A stretch of 64,000 bases of DNA from Paraburkholderia phenoliruptrix (GTDB taxonomy: Bacteria > Pseudomonadota > Gammaproteobacteria > Burkholderiales > Burkholderiaceae): NCBI RefSeq assembly GCF_019511605.1, contig NZ_JAEUAV010000008.1:1-64000 (forward strand), written 5' to 3'. Within the stretch, counting starts at the first letter, position 1. Every line of letters starts with the position of its first letter. A program made the position numbers and the translations under genes. Under the pieces are notes generated by a model. It saw only the letters and a program-made list of their open reading frames with translations, had not been told where the DNA came from and ran no database searches. Shown here one piece after another: positions 8,482 to 17,920 of the stretch.

Positions 8482-9246
8482 ATGACGCGCGCCTGGCTTA
8501 TCGGCGCAGGTCCCGGCGACGTCGAACTGATGACGCTCAAGGCCACGCGCGCCCTCGCACAAGCCGACGTGATCCTCGTCGACGACCTGGTGAACCCGGA
8601 CGTGCTGCAATTCGCGCGGGAGAGCGCGACCATCGTGCATGTCGGCAAACGCGGCGGCCACCCGTCCACGCCACAAGCAGGCATCGTCACGCAAATGCTG
8701 GAACACCTCAAAGCCGGGCGCAGCGTCGCGCGACTGAAGGGCGGCGATCCGTTCGTGTTCGGCCGAGGCGGCGAAGAACAGCAGGCGTTGCACGCCGCCG
8801 GTATCGAAGTGGAAATCATCAGCGGAATTACGGCCGGAATAGCGGCGCCCGCTGCGCTCGGCATTCCCGTAACGCACCGCGATCATGCGCAAGGCGTGGT
8901 GTTCGTGACCGGACACGGAGCGGGCACGAGCGAGCCGGATTGGGCCGCGCTCGCCGCCACGCGCATGACGCTCGTGATCTACATGGGCATGCGGCGGCTT
9001 AGCGATATCGTCGCCGCATTGCTCGCGGCAGGCATGGGTGCCGACACGCCGTGCGCGGCGATCGAATCGGCAACGCGTCCCGAACAGCGGCATGCGCTTG
9101 CAACGCTGGGCGATTTCGCCGATGCCGTCGCGCGCGCGGGACTGGGCTCGCCGGCTATCGTGGTGATCGGCGGCGTGGCTTCGCTCGCGCTTGAACGTGC
9201 CTGCGCCGCCGTTGCGCCACAGGCGCCCTCGTTGCCGGATGCATGA
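8482..9246 (+). CDS. cobA: uroporphyrinogen-III C-methyltransferase (SUMT)
   Basis: 254 residues. SUMT transfers two methyl groups from SAM to C2 and C7 of uroporphyrinogen III to give precorrin-2, the entry to the corrin ring. Seen in the sequence: N-terminal GAGPGDVELMTLKA, VGKRGG, RLKGGDPFVFGRGGEE, and the SGITAGIAAPAALGIPVTH region, all standard for tetrapyrrole methylases. The ATG at 8482 leads directly into the first beta strand; an in-frame ATG at 8353 would add a non-family extension. First gene of a riboswitch-controlled operon whose next genes overlap it by 4 bp. Confidence 0.95.
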   Translation: MTRAWLIGAGPGDVELMTLKATRALAQADVILVDDLVNPDVLQFARESATIVHVGKRGGHPSTPQAGIVTQMLEHLKAGRSVARLKGGDPFVFGRGGEEQQALHAAGIEVEIISGITAGIAAPAALGIPVTHRDHAQGVVFVTGHGAGTSEPDWAALAATRMTLVIYMGMRRLSDIVAALLAAGMGADTPCAAIESATRPEQRHALATLGDFADAVARAGLGSPAIVVIGGVASLALERACAAVAPQAPSLPDA

Positions 9247-9737
9247 TGAAAACGCTTAGCATGGGCATCGGCTGCCGCCTGCATGCGTCGGCGGACGAAA
9301 TCGAAAACGCCGTGCGTGCCGCGCTCGGCCCGCATGCAATCGAAGACATCGCGACCGTGGCTTCGATAGAAACCAAAGCTGACGAAGCGGGCTTGCTCGA
9401 ATTCTGCGCGCGTCACGGGTTGCCGCTGCAACTGTTCTCGCGCGAGCAGATTGCCGCGATTCGCGTGACGCACCCATCTGTGGCCGCGCGCGAACATGCC
9501 GCAGTGGACGGCGTGTGCGAACCTTGCGCGCTGCTCGGGGCCTTGCATGCGGCGCGGCAGAATCTTTGCGTTAGCAGCGCGGCGCATGATGCGTCGCCAG
9601 CGTCGCCAGCACCCGCCGCACGCGTCGCGCAGCTCATCGTCGGCAAGACTGTTTGCGCTCGCGTGACCGTGGCGATTGCCGCGGTGCAACGCACGCAAGC
9701 ACACAGCGCTACCCTCAATCAACAGGACCTTCCATGA
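9243..9737 (+). CDS. cobE: cobalamin biosynthesis protein CobE/GbiG C-terminal type
   Basis: 164 residues. The N-terminal two thirds (GIGCRLHASADEIENAV, then IETKADEAGLLEFCARHGLPLQLF) match the CobE / CbiG C-terminal fold, whose exact role in the aerobic pathway is unsettled. The start codon overlaps the cobA stop and the end overlaps the cobO start, so it is translated within the operon. The C-terminal part after about residue 110 is alanine/proline-rich and looks less conserved. Confidence 0.88.
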   Translation: MMKTLSMGIGCRLHASADEIENAVRAALGPHAIEDIATVASIETKADEAGLLEFCARHGLPLQLFSREQIAAIRVTHPSVAAREHAAVDGVCEPCALLGALHAARQNLCVSSAAHDASPASPAPAARVAQLIVGKTVCARVTVAIAAVQRTQAHSATLNQQDLP

Positions 9738-10336
9738 AGACCGATCCCGAATCGCATCAACGCATGACCGAACGCCGGCGCGAAGGTCACGAAAAGAAAC
9801 AGGCCAACGCAACCGTCGAAAAAGGTCTTCTGATCGTCAACACGGGCACCGGCAAAGGCAAGACCACCGCCGCGTTCGGCATGGCCGTGCGCGTGCTCGG
9901 CCACGGCATGCGCCTTGGCGTCGTGCAGTTCATCAAGGGCGCATTGCACACGTCGGAGCGCGATTTTCTCGGCGCGATTGCCAACTGCGACTTTGTCACG
10001 ATGGGCGACGGCTACACCTGGAACACGCAAAACCGCGAGGCCGACATGGCCACCGCGCGCAAAGGCTGGGACGAAGCGCGCCGGATGATAGAAAGCGGCG
10101 ACTATCAAATGGTGATCCTCGACGAGTTGAACACCGTGCTCAAATACGAGTACCTGCCGCTCGACGAAGTGCTCGCCGTCATCAACGCGCGTCCTGCGAT
10201 GCTGCATGTGGTCGTGACCGGCCGCCATGCGCCGGATGCGCTTATCGAAGCCGCCGACCTCGTCACCGAAATGCGCATCGTCAAGCACCCGTACCGCGAG
10301 CAAGGTGTGAAGGCGCAACGCGGCGTGGAGTTCTGA
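9734..10336 (+). CDS. cobO: cob(I)yrinic acid a,c-diamide adenosyltransferase
   Basis: 200 residues, typical of CobO/BtuR/CobA(Salmonella)-type ATP:corrinoid adenosyltransferases, which attach the 5'-deoxyadenosyl ligand to cobalt. A P-loop GTGKGKTTAAFG lies near residue 40, followed by the Walker-B-like VILDELN and the C-terminal KHPYREQGVKAQRG motif. The ATG is preceded by AGGACC and overlaps the cobE stop; cobB follows 2 bp after the stop. Confidence 0.96.
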   Translation: MKTDPESHQRMTERRREGHEKKQANATVEKGLLIVNTGTGKGKTTAAFGMAVRVLGHGMRLGVVQFIKGALHTSERDFLGAIANCDFVTMGDGYTWNTQNREADMATARKGWDEARRMIESGDYQMVILDELNTVLKYEYLPLDEVLAVINARPAMLHVVVTGRHAPDALIEAADLVTEMRIVKHPYREQGVKAQRGVEF

Positions 10337-10338
10337 AC

Positions 10339-11637
10339 GTGTCCGCGTGCCCCGCGCTTTTTATCAGCGCGCCCGCGTCGGGTCAGGGCAAGACCACGAT
10401 CACCGCGGGTCTCGCGCGCTACCATCGGCGGCTCGGGCGGCGCGTGCGGGTCTTCAAGACCGGCCCTGACTTTCTCGATCCGATGATTCTCGCGCGCGCG
10501 AGCGGCTCGCCGGTGCTGTCGCTCGATCTGTGGATGGTCGGGCAGAACGCCTGCCGGCAGTTGCTTGCCGAAGCGGCGGCCGAAGCCGACCTGATCCTGA
10601 TAGAAGGCGTGATGGGCCTGTTCGACGGCACGCCGAGCAGCGCCGATCTCGCCACCGAATTCGGCGTGCCGGTACTCGCCGTGATCTCCGCGAAGGCAAT
10701 GGCGCAAACCTTCGGCGCAGTGGCCTTCGGGCTCGCGCATTTCCGGCCGCAGGTGCCGTTTCACGGCGTGCTCGCCAACCGCGTCGGTTCGGCGCGTCAT
10801 GCGCAGATGCTGCAGGAGGCGTTGCCGCCGGGGCTGCGCTGGTGCGGGCACATTGCGGCGGACAGCGAGATAGAACTGCCCGATCGCCACCTCGGTCTGC
10901 ATCAGGCCGACGAAATCGACGATCTCGACGCGCGCCTCGAGCGCGCCGCTGATGCGCTCGCCCACACCGAGCTAGCCGCGTTGCCGCCCGCCGTGGAATT
11001 CGGCGCGCCGACGCCGCCCGTGCTGCCGCGCCTTCTGCAAGGCCGCAAGATCGCCATTGCGCGCGACGCCGCTTTCTCGTTCATCTATCCGGCCAACGTC
11101 GCCTTGCTCCAAGCACTCGGCGCACGCGTGCACTACTTCTCGCCGCTCGCCGATGAGAGCTTGCCGGCGGACACCGACGCGCTGTATCTGCCGGGCGGCT
11201 ACCCCGAACTGCATGCGGCGGCGCTGGCCGGCAATGTCCGCAGCGCCGCCGCCGTGCGCGCCCACGCGGCGGCCGGCAAGCCGCTCGTCGCCGAATGCGG
11301 CGGCATGCTCTATCTGCTCGACCAGCTCACCGACACACAAGGCGTGAGCACGCCGATGCTCGGCCTCGTTCCCGGCCGCGCAACGATGCAAACGCGCTTC
11401 ACAGCGCTTGGCATGCAGCAGATCGACAGTCTGCATGGCCCGATGACCGGCCATACGTTTCACTACTCGAAGATCAGCACCGCGCTCGTGCCGCTGCGCT
11501 GCGCCACGCGGCCCCAGGGCGACGCTCCGGGCGAGGCGCTCTATCGCGTCGGCTCGATTGTCGCGACGTACATGCACGCCTACTGGCCCTCCAACCCGGC
11601 CTTCGCGGCCGCTCTCTTCAATGGCGAAGCCTTTTAA
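10339..11637 (+). CDS. cobB: cobyrinate a,c-diamide synthase
   Basis: 432 residues starting with GTG two bases after cobO. CobB amidates the a and c side chains of (hydrogeno)cobyrinate using glutamine and ATP. The N-terminal half is a dethiobiotin-synthetase-like ATPase (P-loop APASGQGKTTITAG, then FKTGPDFLDP and EGVMGLFDG). The C-terminal half is a class I glutamine amidotransferase domain with the nucleophile Cys in LVAECGGMLYLL and a His in YMHAYW. The frame is open far upstream, but that part overlaps cobO and is not family sequence. Confidence 0.95.
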   Translation: MSACPALFISAPASGQGKTTITAGLARYHRRLGRRVRVFKTGPDFLDPMILARASGSPVLSLDLWMVGQNACRQLLAEAAAEADLILIEGVMGLFDGTPSSADLATEFGVPVLAVISAKAMAQTFGAVAFGLAHFRPQVPFHGVLANRVGSARHAQMLQEALPPGLRWCGHIAADSEIELPDRHLGLHQADEIDDLDARLERAADALAHTELAALPPAVEFGAPTPPVLPRLLQGRKIAIARDAAFSFIYPANVALLQALGARVHYFSPLADESLPADTDALYLPGGYPELHAAALAGNVRSAAAVRAHAAAGKPLVAECGGMLYLLDQLTDTQGVSTPMLGLVPGRATMQTRFTALGMQQIDSLHGPMTGHTFHYSKISTALVPLRCATRPQGDAPGEALYRVGSIVATYMHAYWPSNPAFAAALFNGEAF

Positions 11638-12268
11638 CGACGCCGACCGCGAAGCGGTCTATCGCGCGATTCACGAACGCCGCGACATGCGCCACTTCGT
11701 GCGCGATCCTGTCGACGCCGCAGCGTTGCAGCGCCTTCTCGACGCCGCGCACCACGCGCCGAGCGTCGGCTTCATGCAGCCGTGGCGGATCGCCCGCATC
11801 ACGGACCCGGCGTTGCGCACGGCGCTGCACGAGATCGTCGAAAGCGAACGGCTTGCCACTGCCGATGCGCTCGGCAAACGCCGCGACGAGTTCATGAAGC
11901 TGAAAGTGGAAGGCATGCTGGAATGCGGCGAACTGCTGGTGATGGCGCTGATGGACGGCCGCGAGCGGCACATATTCGGTCGCCGCACATTGCCGGAGAT
12001 GGATCTGGCGTCAGTGGCCTGCGCGATCCAGAACATGTGGCTCGCAGCGCGCGCGGAAGGTCTCGGCATGGGATGGGTGTCGCTCTTCGACGTCGACGCG
12101 GTGCGCGACCTGCTGCATATGCCGCGAGGCGCGCGGCCGGTCGCGATACTGTGTCTCGGTCACGTCGAGCAGTTCTACAGCGAGCCGATGCTGCAAGCGG
12201 AGCGCTGGGCCGAACGCATGCCGCTTGCCGACTGCGTGTTCGAAAACTTTTGGCCGCAATCGCGCTGA
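11621..12268 (+). CDS. bluB: 5,6-dimethylbenzimidazole synthase BluB
   Basis: 215 residues, nitroreductase-like fold. BluB splits reduced FMN with oxygen to produce 5,6-dimethylbenzimidazole, the lower ligand of B12. Recognisable segments: RRDMRHFVRDPV near the N-terminus, HHAPSVGFMQPWRIARI, and GMGWVSLFD. The ATG lies 17 bp inside the cobB 3' end, so translation is probably coupled. Last gene of the rightward cob operon. Confidence 0.95.
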   Translation: MAKPFNDADREAVYRAIHERRDMRHFVRDPVDAAALQRLLDAAHHAPSVGFMQPWRIARITDPALRTALHEIVESERLATADALGKRRDEFMKLKVEGMLECGELLVMALMDGRERHIFGRRTLPEMDLASVACAIQNMWLAARAEGLGMGWVSLFDVDAVRDLLHMPRGARPVAILCLGHVEQFYSEPMLQAERWAERMPLADCVFENFWPQSR

Positions 12269-12316
12269 GCGCGGCTAAGTGCTGCTGAGCGCGATTGCAA
12301 GCTTGCGATTGCAACC

Positions 12317-12931
12317 TCACCTGTCGAGCGGCTTGACCGAGACTACGTCGGGTACGCCGCGCGCTTCATTCATGCGCAGTTTGACGCGCCAGTCTGCCGG
12401 CGCGCCGAACGGAAACCGGGCCAGCGCGCTTGTGGCGAGCGCAGGCGCCGCTCGCAGCGGATCGGCATCGCGATCCGTGCTCGCCGCGCTGACCTTGTAC
12501 ACCTCGCGTCCGTTTTCCCGCTCGAAAAAGCGCAGCGTGAGCGTATGCCGATAGAGCCGTGCGCCGAACAGCGCGAACGGCGCGCCGTCTGGCCGGCCGC
12601 AATCGTCTGCCGTGCAATCGCTACGGCCCACGCCGATTTTAGCGGGCCGCGTTTCGTAGCCGACGGAAAGCAGGTAATGCGCAGAACGCCCGGCTGTTTC
12701 CGCGAACCCCTGCTTCGCCAGTTCGTCGCGCACAGCGGTTTCGAATTGCGCGTGAGCGCTGCCCTCACCCTGCGTCGGCATGCTCGCGAAGCTATAGGTG
12801 CGCTCGCCCGGCAATGCGCTTGCGGGCGTAGCGGTATGCACATCCGCGTGCAGACCGGTGCAACCGGCGAGGCTCACGGCCGCCAGCGCCGCGCAGACAA
12901 GCACCGCTTTCATCCCGTTCATCCTCTTCAT
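12317..12931 (-). CDS. DUF4136 family lipoprotein
   Basis: 204 residues with a lipoprotein signal peptide (hydrophobic residues 8-20, lipobox LAGC with Cys23). The rest resembles DUF4136 outer-membrane-anchored lipoproteins (SFASMPTQGE, AQFETAVRDELAKQGFAE, FFERENGREVYKVSAAS). Function is not known. It follows the CHASE2 kinase by 45 bp on the same strand and may be the last gene of that operon. It converges with bluB. Confidence 0.8.
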   Translation of the reverse strand: MKRMNGMKAVLVCAALAAVSLAGCTGLHADVHTATPASALPGERTYSFASMPTQGEGSAHAQFETAVRDELAKQGFAETAGRSAHYLLSVGYETRPAKIGVGRSDCTADDCGRPDGAPFALFGARLYRHTLTLRFFERENGREVYKVSAASTDRDADPLRAAPALATSALARFPFGAPADWRVKLRMNEARGVPDVVSVKPLDR

Positions 12932-12976
12932 CGCGTCATCCCGTTCACCGCTTTCACTATTCGTTCCTCGCTTCGA

Positions 12977-15490
12977 TCAGTTGCGCGCTCGCGCGTCGTC
13001 AACAGGGTTCGCCGGCAGGGCCGATGGTTCGTCGTCGAGAAGCGGCAGGCTGATTGTCACCGCCGTGCCGCGCCCGGGCGCGCTGGTTACTGACACTTCG
13101 CCGCCGTGACGGGTCACGACGGTCTTGATGAAAGCCATGCCCAACCCCGCTCCGCCCACTTCGGGCCGCTCGGTTTCGTGAAAGCGCCTGAAGCGCTCGA
13201 AGAGACCCGCCTGCTGTTCCTCGGGAATGCCATAGCCTTCGTCGCGGATCGTGCACGAGACACGGCCCGCCGCCGCGGGTGCCGGCTTCACATACGAAAG
13301 CTCGCAGGTGATGCGTGTGTCGGGCGGACTGTATTTGACCGCATTGTTCAGAACGTTGACGAGCGCGCGCGTCATCAGCGAGCGGTCGGCGCAGATCCAG
13401 TAGCCGCCGCCGGCGGCTTCGTCAACATCGCCCTCGCTGTGCGTTCCGCTATCCAGCGTGATGCGCTTGGCATGCGCCTGCGGCCAGACTTCGTCGCTCG
13501 CGTCGATGACGATCTCGGCGAGATTCACCGGCTCCAGCATGTAGGTTTGCGATTCGGCACGCGCGAGCTGCACGAAGTCGTCGGCGAGCGTCAGCGCGCG
13601 TTGCGCGTAACGTTCGATGCGCTCGAGCAGGCCCCGCGCGAGCGCCGGCGTTTCGCGGGCGCGCTCCATTTCCACCAGCGCGAGAATCGACGCCTGCGGT
13701 GAGCGCATGTCATGCGACAGCAGCCGCAACGCGTCTTCGCGCTGACGCTCGGCCGCATGCAGCGCGGACACGTCGACGAGGCCGGCGATCCAGCCGGTGG
13801 TCTCGCCCTGCGCATTGGTGCAGTTCGCGTAACGCAACAGATGATCGCGCTCGTTCGCGTCGCGCACTTCGACGCCTTGCGCCATCAGCCCGGCAAACTC
13901 GCTGCGCGCGGGATCGAGCAGCGCCGGCCAATGGGCGCGCGCGAACAGAGTGTTGTCGGCGTCGGACGCGGCGCCGCTGTCGATCGCCTTTACGAGCGTC
14001 AGCCCGCCGAGCACCGCATGCATCGCGCGTCCTTCGGGCATGGGCGCGCCGAGCCGGGTGAAATGTGCCTTCGCGGCATGATTGGCGATCAGCACGATGC
14101 CGCGCACGTCGCTCACCAGAATCGGCTCGGGCACGCTGTTCAGGCTGTCCCACATGAATCGCTTCATGTCCTGCACGCGTTGCGCGGCCTGCGCCATCAG
14201 CGCCATGTGCTGCTCCAGCACGTCGCCGCCGAATTCGCGGCGGCGCTGCGGCGTCTGCGGCAGCAGGTGCGGTTCGTTGGCAAGGCGCTGCAATTCCTTG
14301 CGCAGATAGGCCATCGTCATTTCGAGGCGGCGCCAGTTCCAGATCGGATAGACGACCACCACGCCGATGATCGCGGGCACCGGCGAGAGCCATAGCCGCG
14401 CGCCGTACAGCAAGATCGCGCTGGCGGCCATCGCGAGCAGGCACAGGGCGCCTGTCAGCAGCAACGACCGGCGCGGCGACAGCACCAGAAAGCCCGCCAG
14501 CAGCGCGGCGAGCGGCGCGAGCGATACACCGGAGAGCAACCACCGCGCGGCGGGCAGGACTTCGCGGCCGGTGAGCAGCGTATCGAGCACGTTCGCATGA
14601 ATATAAACGCCCGGCAGCGGCCCCAACTCGCCGGAGACGGGCGTCGCGAAGCGGTCGTACAGACCGGACGCCGTCACGCCGACCACGACGATGCGCCCGC
14701 GCAGCTTTTCCACCGGGACATCGCCCGCAAGAACGCTGGCGAAACTCAGCTTTGTATAGCTTTGCGAGTTGCGGCTGAACGGGATCATGAAACGGCCTTC
14801 GCCGGCGGTGCTGGGGTTCGGCTGGCGGGTGAAGGCGGGGCTGCCGGTGCTTGCGGAATTCAATGCAAGCCTGCCCGGCCGCGCCGCCCCCGCGACGGTC
14901 ACCATCAGTTGCGGCCAGCGTGCGTCGGCGTCACCTTCGTATTGCGCGACGCTGCGCACGATCCCGTCGCTGTCCACTTCGAGATTGATGTGGCCAAGGC
15001 CGGCCGCAGCCTGCGCGAGCGGCGCCACCGGTTCGACGACGGCATGCCGCCCGCCGCGCCCGTCGTTGATGAGAAGCACCGGCAGATAGGTCGGACTCAG
15101 CGCGACGGCGCGGGCGAAGCTCGCATCGTCGCGACCGGGTTCGGTGAACAGCACGTCATAAACAACCGTAGCCGGCCTCGCTTTAGCGAGCTGCTCGAGC
15201 AGGCTTGCGTGAACGCTGCGCGGCCAGGGCCAGCGGCCAAGCTGCGCAATGCTTTCGTTGTCGATCTCCAGCACGACGATGTCTGGCAGCACCGGCTGCG
15301 CGCGCCACATCAGCAAGCGGTCGTACATCAGATGATCGACGCTCGCGCTCATGCGCCCGACGGAGCCGAACAGGATCACCGTAATGCCCAGGCAGCCGAT
15401 GGCCACCCATTCGATCAGAAAGCGCCTGCCTGCGCGCCGTCCGAGACGGGCGCGCGGGTCGAGGCTCAGGCGCGTAGGTGTGTTCGACAA
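12977..15490 (-). CDS. CHASE2-PAS sensor histidine kinase
   Basis: 837 residues. Order of domains: a transmembrane helix (about 25-45), an extracytoplasmic CHASE2 sensor (50-310, with IVVLEIDNESIAQLGRWPWPR and VVYDVLFTEP), three transmembrane helices (about 315-390), a PAS-like domain (about 440-580), HisKA with the phospho-acceptor His in LLSHDMRSPQAS (about 600), and HATPase_c with N box NVLNNAVKYS, G1 DEGYGIPEE and G2 GAGLGMAF. The start at 15490 is a TTG without a strong ribosome binding site and is uncertain. It lies 81 bp after the LysM/FecR gene and belongs with the response regulator upstream. Confidence 0.93.
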   Translation of the reverse strand: MSNTPTRLSLDPRARLGRRAGRRFLIEWVAIGCLGITVILFGSVGRMSASVDHLMYDRLLMWRAQPVLPDIVVLEIDNESIAQLGRWPWPRSVHASLLEQLAKARPATVVYDVLFTEPGRDDASFARAVALSPTYLPVLLINDGRGGRHAVVEPVAPLAQAAAGLGHINLEVDSDGIVRSVAQYEGDADARWPQLMVTVAGAARPGRLALNSASTGSPAFTRQPNPSTAGEGRFMIPFSRNSQSYTKLSFASVLAGDVPVEKLRGRIVVVGVTASGLYDRFATPVSGELGPLPGVYIHANVLDTLLTGREVLPAARWLLSGVSLAPLAALLAGFLVLSPRRSLLLTGALCLLAMAASAILLYGARLWLSPVPAIIGVVVVYPIWNWRRLEMTMAYLRKELQRLANEPHLLPQTPQRRREFGGDVLEQHMALMAQAAQRVQDMKRFMWDSLNSVPEPILVSDVRGIVLIANHAAKAHFTRLGAPMPEGRAMHAVLGGLTLVKAIDSGAASDADNTLFARAHWPALLDPARSEFAGLMAQGVEVRDANERDHLLRYANCTNAQGETTGWIAGLVDVSALHAAERQREDALRLLSHDMRSPQASILALVEMERARETPALARGLLERIERYAQRALTLADDFVQLARAESQTYMLEPVNLAEIVIDASDEVWPQAHAKRITLDSGTHSEGDVDEAAGGGYWICADRSLMTRALVNVLNNAVKYSPPDTRITCELSYVKPAPAAAGRVSCTIRDEGYGIPEEQQAGLFERFRRFHETERPEVGGAGLGMAFIKTVVTRHGGEVSVTSAPGRGTAVTISLPLLDDEPSALPANPVDDARARN

Positions 15491-15571
15491 GGCTTGGCCG
15501 TAGGTCTCTAAGGGCGTGTGAGCGGGGAAGTTCGAAAGCGGATCGGCTGCGGCCTCGCGAAGCTGCCAGCG

Positions 15572-17059
15572 TCAGCGCGCGAGCGTGAACGAGCGAACCG
15601 CGCTGCTCGTCTGATAAAAGCGGCCATTGTCGAACTGCTCGGCCACGACCGTCCAGTAGTAGACGCCCGGCGGCAGATCGCTCACCACTAGTTGGCCGCC
15701 TGTCAGATCCGCGCGATCGACAAGCGGATAACGCAGATCCGGCGTCGCCGCCATGACGAAACGAAAGCGCGTCTGCCCCGAAGCGGGCGCGCGGTTCACG
15801 AACCAGCGGAACTCATAGTCATGGCTGCCGGTACGCGGCGCGGCCGACGCCGCGAGGCCGAACTGGCGGCGCTCGAAGCCATACACGCGCGGCAGTCCTT
15901 CGAGTCCGTTCCGGCCGATGGCGGCAATGCGCACGAAATACGTGCCGTCCGCGAGGTCGACAAACTCGGCATGCAGCCCGCTCACGCGCAGGTCGCGGAT
16001 CAGGTCGAGCTGGTCCGCGTCGCGCGAAATCTGCACGCGGTAGGCCGCGACCGCGCTCGCCGTGCCGGTGCTCGCGCCGTCGGGCGGCGGGATCAGATCG
16101 AAGACAACGGTTTTGCCGTCCTGAACCCGCGACGGCTGCGCGAGCGTGGGCGCGTCGAGCAGGGGCACCGCGTCGCCAGGCGCGCCGTCGGCCCGCGTGA
16201 CACTGCCAAAGCGCGCCGCCAGCAGTTGCGCGGATGCCTGCAACGGCACGCCGGGCGCAGACGCGCGGGCCGCGGCCGGATCGACGCCGACCGCGCCGTC
16301 GAGCACCTCGACCACGGTGGCCTGGATGTCGCCGTCGTAAGCCACGCGGAAATGCGTGCCGCGCACGCCCGCAACCACCGACGGCGAGCGGATCTCGAAG
16401 CGATCGTCCGGTTTGGTCGCGTGCGTGACCTCGCTTTCGACTCGCCCGCGGTGCAACGCCAGTTGCCGGTCCCCTGCGCCCGTCAACGTGGTATGCCGCA
16501 GCTTGCCGATGTCGAGCATGGCGTCTTCGGTCATCGTCACATGCGAGCCGTCGGACAGCGCGAGCGTGACAAAACCGTTCGGTCCCGTGCGGATGCGGTC
16601 GCCTTCGCCGAGCGTCGCGCCCGTCGCAAGCGGCACGTAGGGACTCTTGCCGAATGCCCGCTCGGCCGGCCCGCTCGTCGCGATGACGCGCGCCGTCTCC
16701 GGTTCCTGTTTCAGTCTGTCAGCCGGCAGGCGCAGCGCCACGCCGGCGTGCATGCGGCGCGGCGCCGGCACGCGATTGAGGCGGCTCAGTACCGTCCAGT
16801 CGCCGCTATCGCTCAGATAGCGGCTCGCGATTTCGTAGAGTGTGTCGCCTTCACGCGTCACGTAGGAGACATACGCGGGCGGCGCAGCTTTGGCGCGCTG
16901 CTTCGGCGTGCTCGCGCCGGCAGACTGCGCGTGCGCCACGGCCGGCGCGAAGCAGGCCATGGCGAGCATGCCGGCCGCTGTCAGCCGTGCAGCCGCGCGG
17001 CGGCTTGCCGAACTACCACTGCCGCGGGTTGCCAGGGCTGCGTCGGCGGCAAACGTCAC
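15572..17059 (-). CDS. LysM and FecR domain periplasmic protein
   Basis: 495 residues from a GTG that overlaps the regulator stop (GTGA). A signal peptide ends near APAVAHAQS (about residue 45). A LysM peptidoglycan-binding domain follows (YVTREGDTLYEIASRYLS to LRLPAD), then a FecR domain (GDRIRTGPNGFVTLALSDGS, VVAGVRGTHFRV), then repeated fibronectin-like beta modules (for example SGLHAEFVDLADGTYFVRI). The reading frame is open further upstream but that part lies over the regulator gene. Sandwiched between regulator and CHASE2 kinase, it is a candidate cell-wall-linked signal input; this is inference from context. Confidence 0.88.
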   Translation of the reverse strand: MTFAADAALATRGSGSSASRRAAARLTAAGMLAMACFAPAVAHAQSAGASTPKQRAKAAPPAYVSYVTREGDTLYEIASRYLSDSGDWTVLSRLNRVPAPRRMHAGVALRLPADRLKQEPETARVIATSGPAERAFGKSPYVPLATGATLGEGDRIRTGPNGFVTLALSDGSHVTMTEDAMLDIGKLRHTTLTGAGDRQLALHRGRVESEVTHATKPDDRFEIRSPSVVAGVRGTHFRVAYDGDIQATVVEVLDGAVGVDPAAARASAPGVPLQASAQLLAARFGSVTRADGAPGDAVPLLDAPTLAQPSRVQDGKTVVFDLIPPPDGASTGTASAVAAYRVQISRDADQLDLIRDLRVSGLHAEFVDLADGTYFVRIAAIGRNGLEGLPRVYGFERRQFGLAASAAPRTGSHDYEFRWFVNRAPASGQTRFRFVMAATPDLRYPLVDRADLTGGQLVVSDLPPGVYYWTVVAEQFDNGRFYQTSSAVRSFTLAR

Positions 17060-17793
17060 GCCTGCCCCGCTTCGGAGCGCCCGCTGATGGCTGCTGCCTC
17101 GCCGGCAGATTCGAGCCGCTCGAGCCGGTAGCCATAGCCGTAAATCGGCGTGAGGCGATAGCCGTGCTCCGGGCGCAAGCCGAGCTTGCTGCGCAGCATC
17201 GAGACGTGCGTGTCCATGGTGCGCGACGGGATGTCGGTCGCCTGCTTCCAGATCACGTCGAGAATATGCGCGCGCGAGAGCGGCCGGCTCAGATGCTGGA
17301 ACAGCAGCAACGCGAGCTCGAACTCCTTCTGCGTCACCGCCACCTTCGTGCCGCGGACCACCACGTGCTTCGCATGCAGGTCGAACTCGAACTCGCCGAA
17401 GGTTTCCTTCGCGGACGGCGGTTTCAGATGATAGGCGCGCCGCAGCAACGAACCGACCCGCGCCAGCAGCACCGCAGCGGAGACTGGCTTGACGACGTAG
17501 TCGTCGGCGCCCGTATTCAATATGGACGTGATGTCGCTTTCCTGGCCGCGGCTCGTCATGAACAGAACCGGCAGGCGTTCCGACAGGCTTTCGCGCACCC
17601 AGCGCAGGACTTCTTCGCCCGACATGTCCGGAACGTTCCAGTCGAGCACCAGCAGGTCGAAGGTCTGGCGCCGCAACTGCCGCACCAGTTCGCGGCCTTC
17701 TCCATATGCGTGACAGACATGGCCGGCCGCCGACAGCGTTTGACATACAAGATCGGCCTGCGCCGAATCGTCATCAAGGACTGCAATTCTCAT
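17056..17793 (-). CDS. OmpR-family response regulator
   Basis: 245 residues. The receiver domain has the acidic pair DDD near residue 8, the phospho-acceptor Asp in LLVLDWNVPDMSG, Thr/Ser in FMTSRG and Lys in DDYVVKPVSA. The C-terminal winged helix DNA-binding domain ends GYGYRLERL. The ATG at 17793 is preferred to a TTG four codons upstream. It is the first gene of the regulator-LysM/FecR-kinase operon. Confidence 0.95.
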   Translation of the reverse strand: MRIAVLDDDSAQADLVCQTLSAAGHVCHAYGEGRELVRQLRRQTFDLLVLDWNVPDMSGEEVLRWVRESLSERLPVLFMTSRGQESDITSILNTGADDYVVKPVSAAVLLARVGSLLRRAYHLKPPSAKETFGEFEFDLHAKHVVVRGTKVAVTQKEFELALLLFQHLSRPLSRAHILDVIWKQATDIPSRTMDTHVSMLRSKLGLRPEHGYRLTPIYGYGYRLERLESAGEAAAISGRSEAGQA

Positions 17794-17880
17794 AAAACCC
17801 CGCAACGCGACTTTATCGTTTCTGACTGGCGGACCGGTCGCACCGGCAGCCGTGATGCGCTGTCGTGAAACCGGCGGACT

Positions 17881-17920
17881 GGCCGGGATGCCGGTGCTCC
17901 AGGCACCGGGGGATCCGGCC
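17881..17920. other. long nested stem-loop upstream of the response regulator
   Basis: CCGGTGC (17891-17897) pairs perfectly with GCACCGG (17903-17909) around a 5-nt loop, and the flanks GGCCGGGAT / ATCCGGCC extend the stem to nearly the whole 40 nt. No T-tract follows on either strand, so a simple terminator is not supported. It lies about 90 bp upstream of the regulator start. Confidence 0.55.

Noticed and set aside
9676..10338. N-terminal extension of cobB through the cobO gene
   Set aside because: The extension is an Arg-rich shadow of cobO in another frame; the GTG at 10339 starts the family sequence.
12240..12316. Terminator between bluB and the DUF4136 gene
   Set aside because: Short inverted repeats are present but none is followed by a T-tract on either strand.
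17060..17746. Long N-terminal extension of the LysM/FecR protein
   Set aside because: It is the response regulator gene read in another frame; the GTG at 17059 directly precedes a signal peptide.
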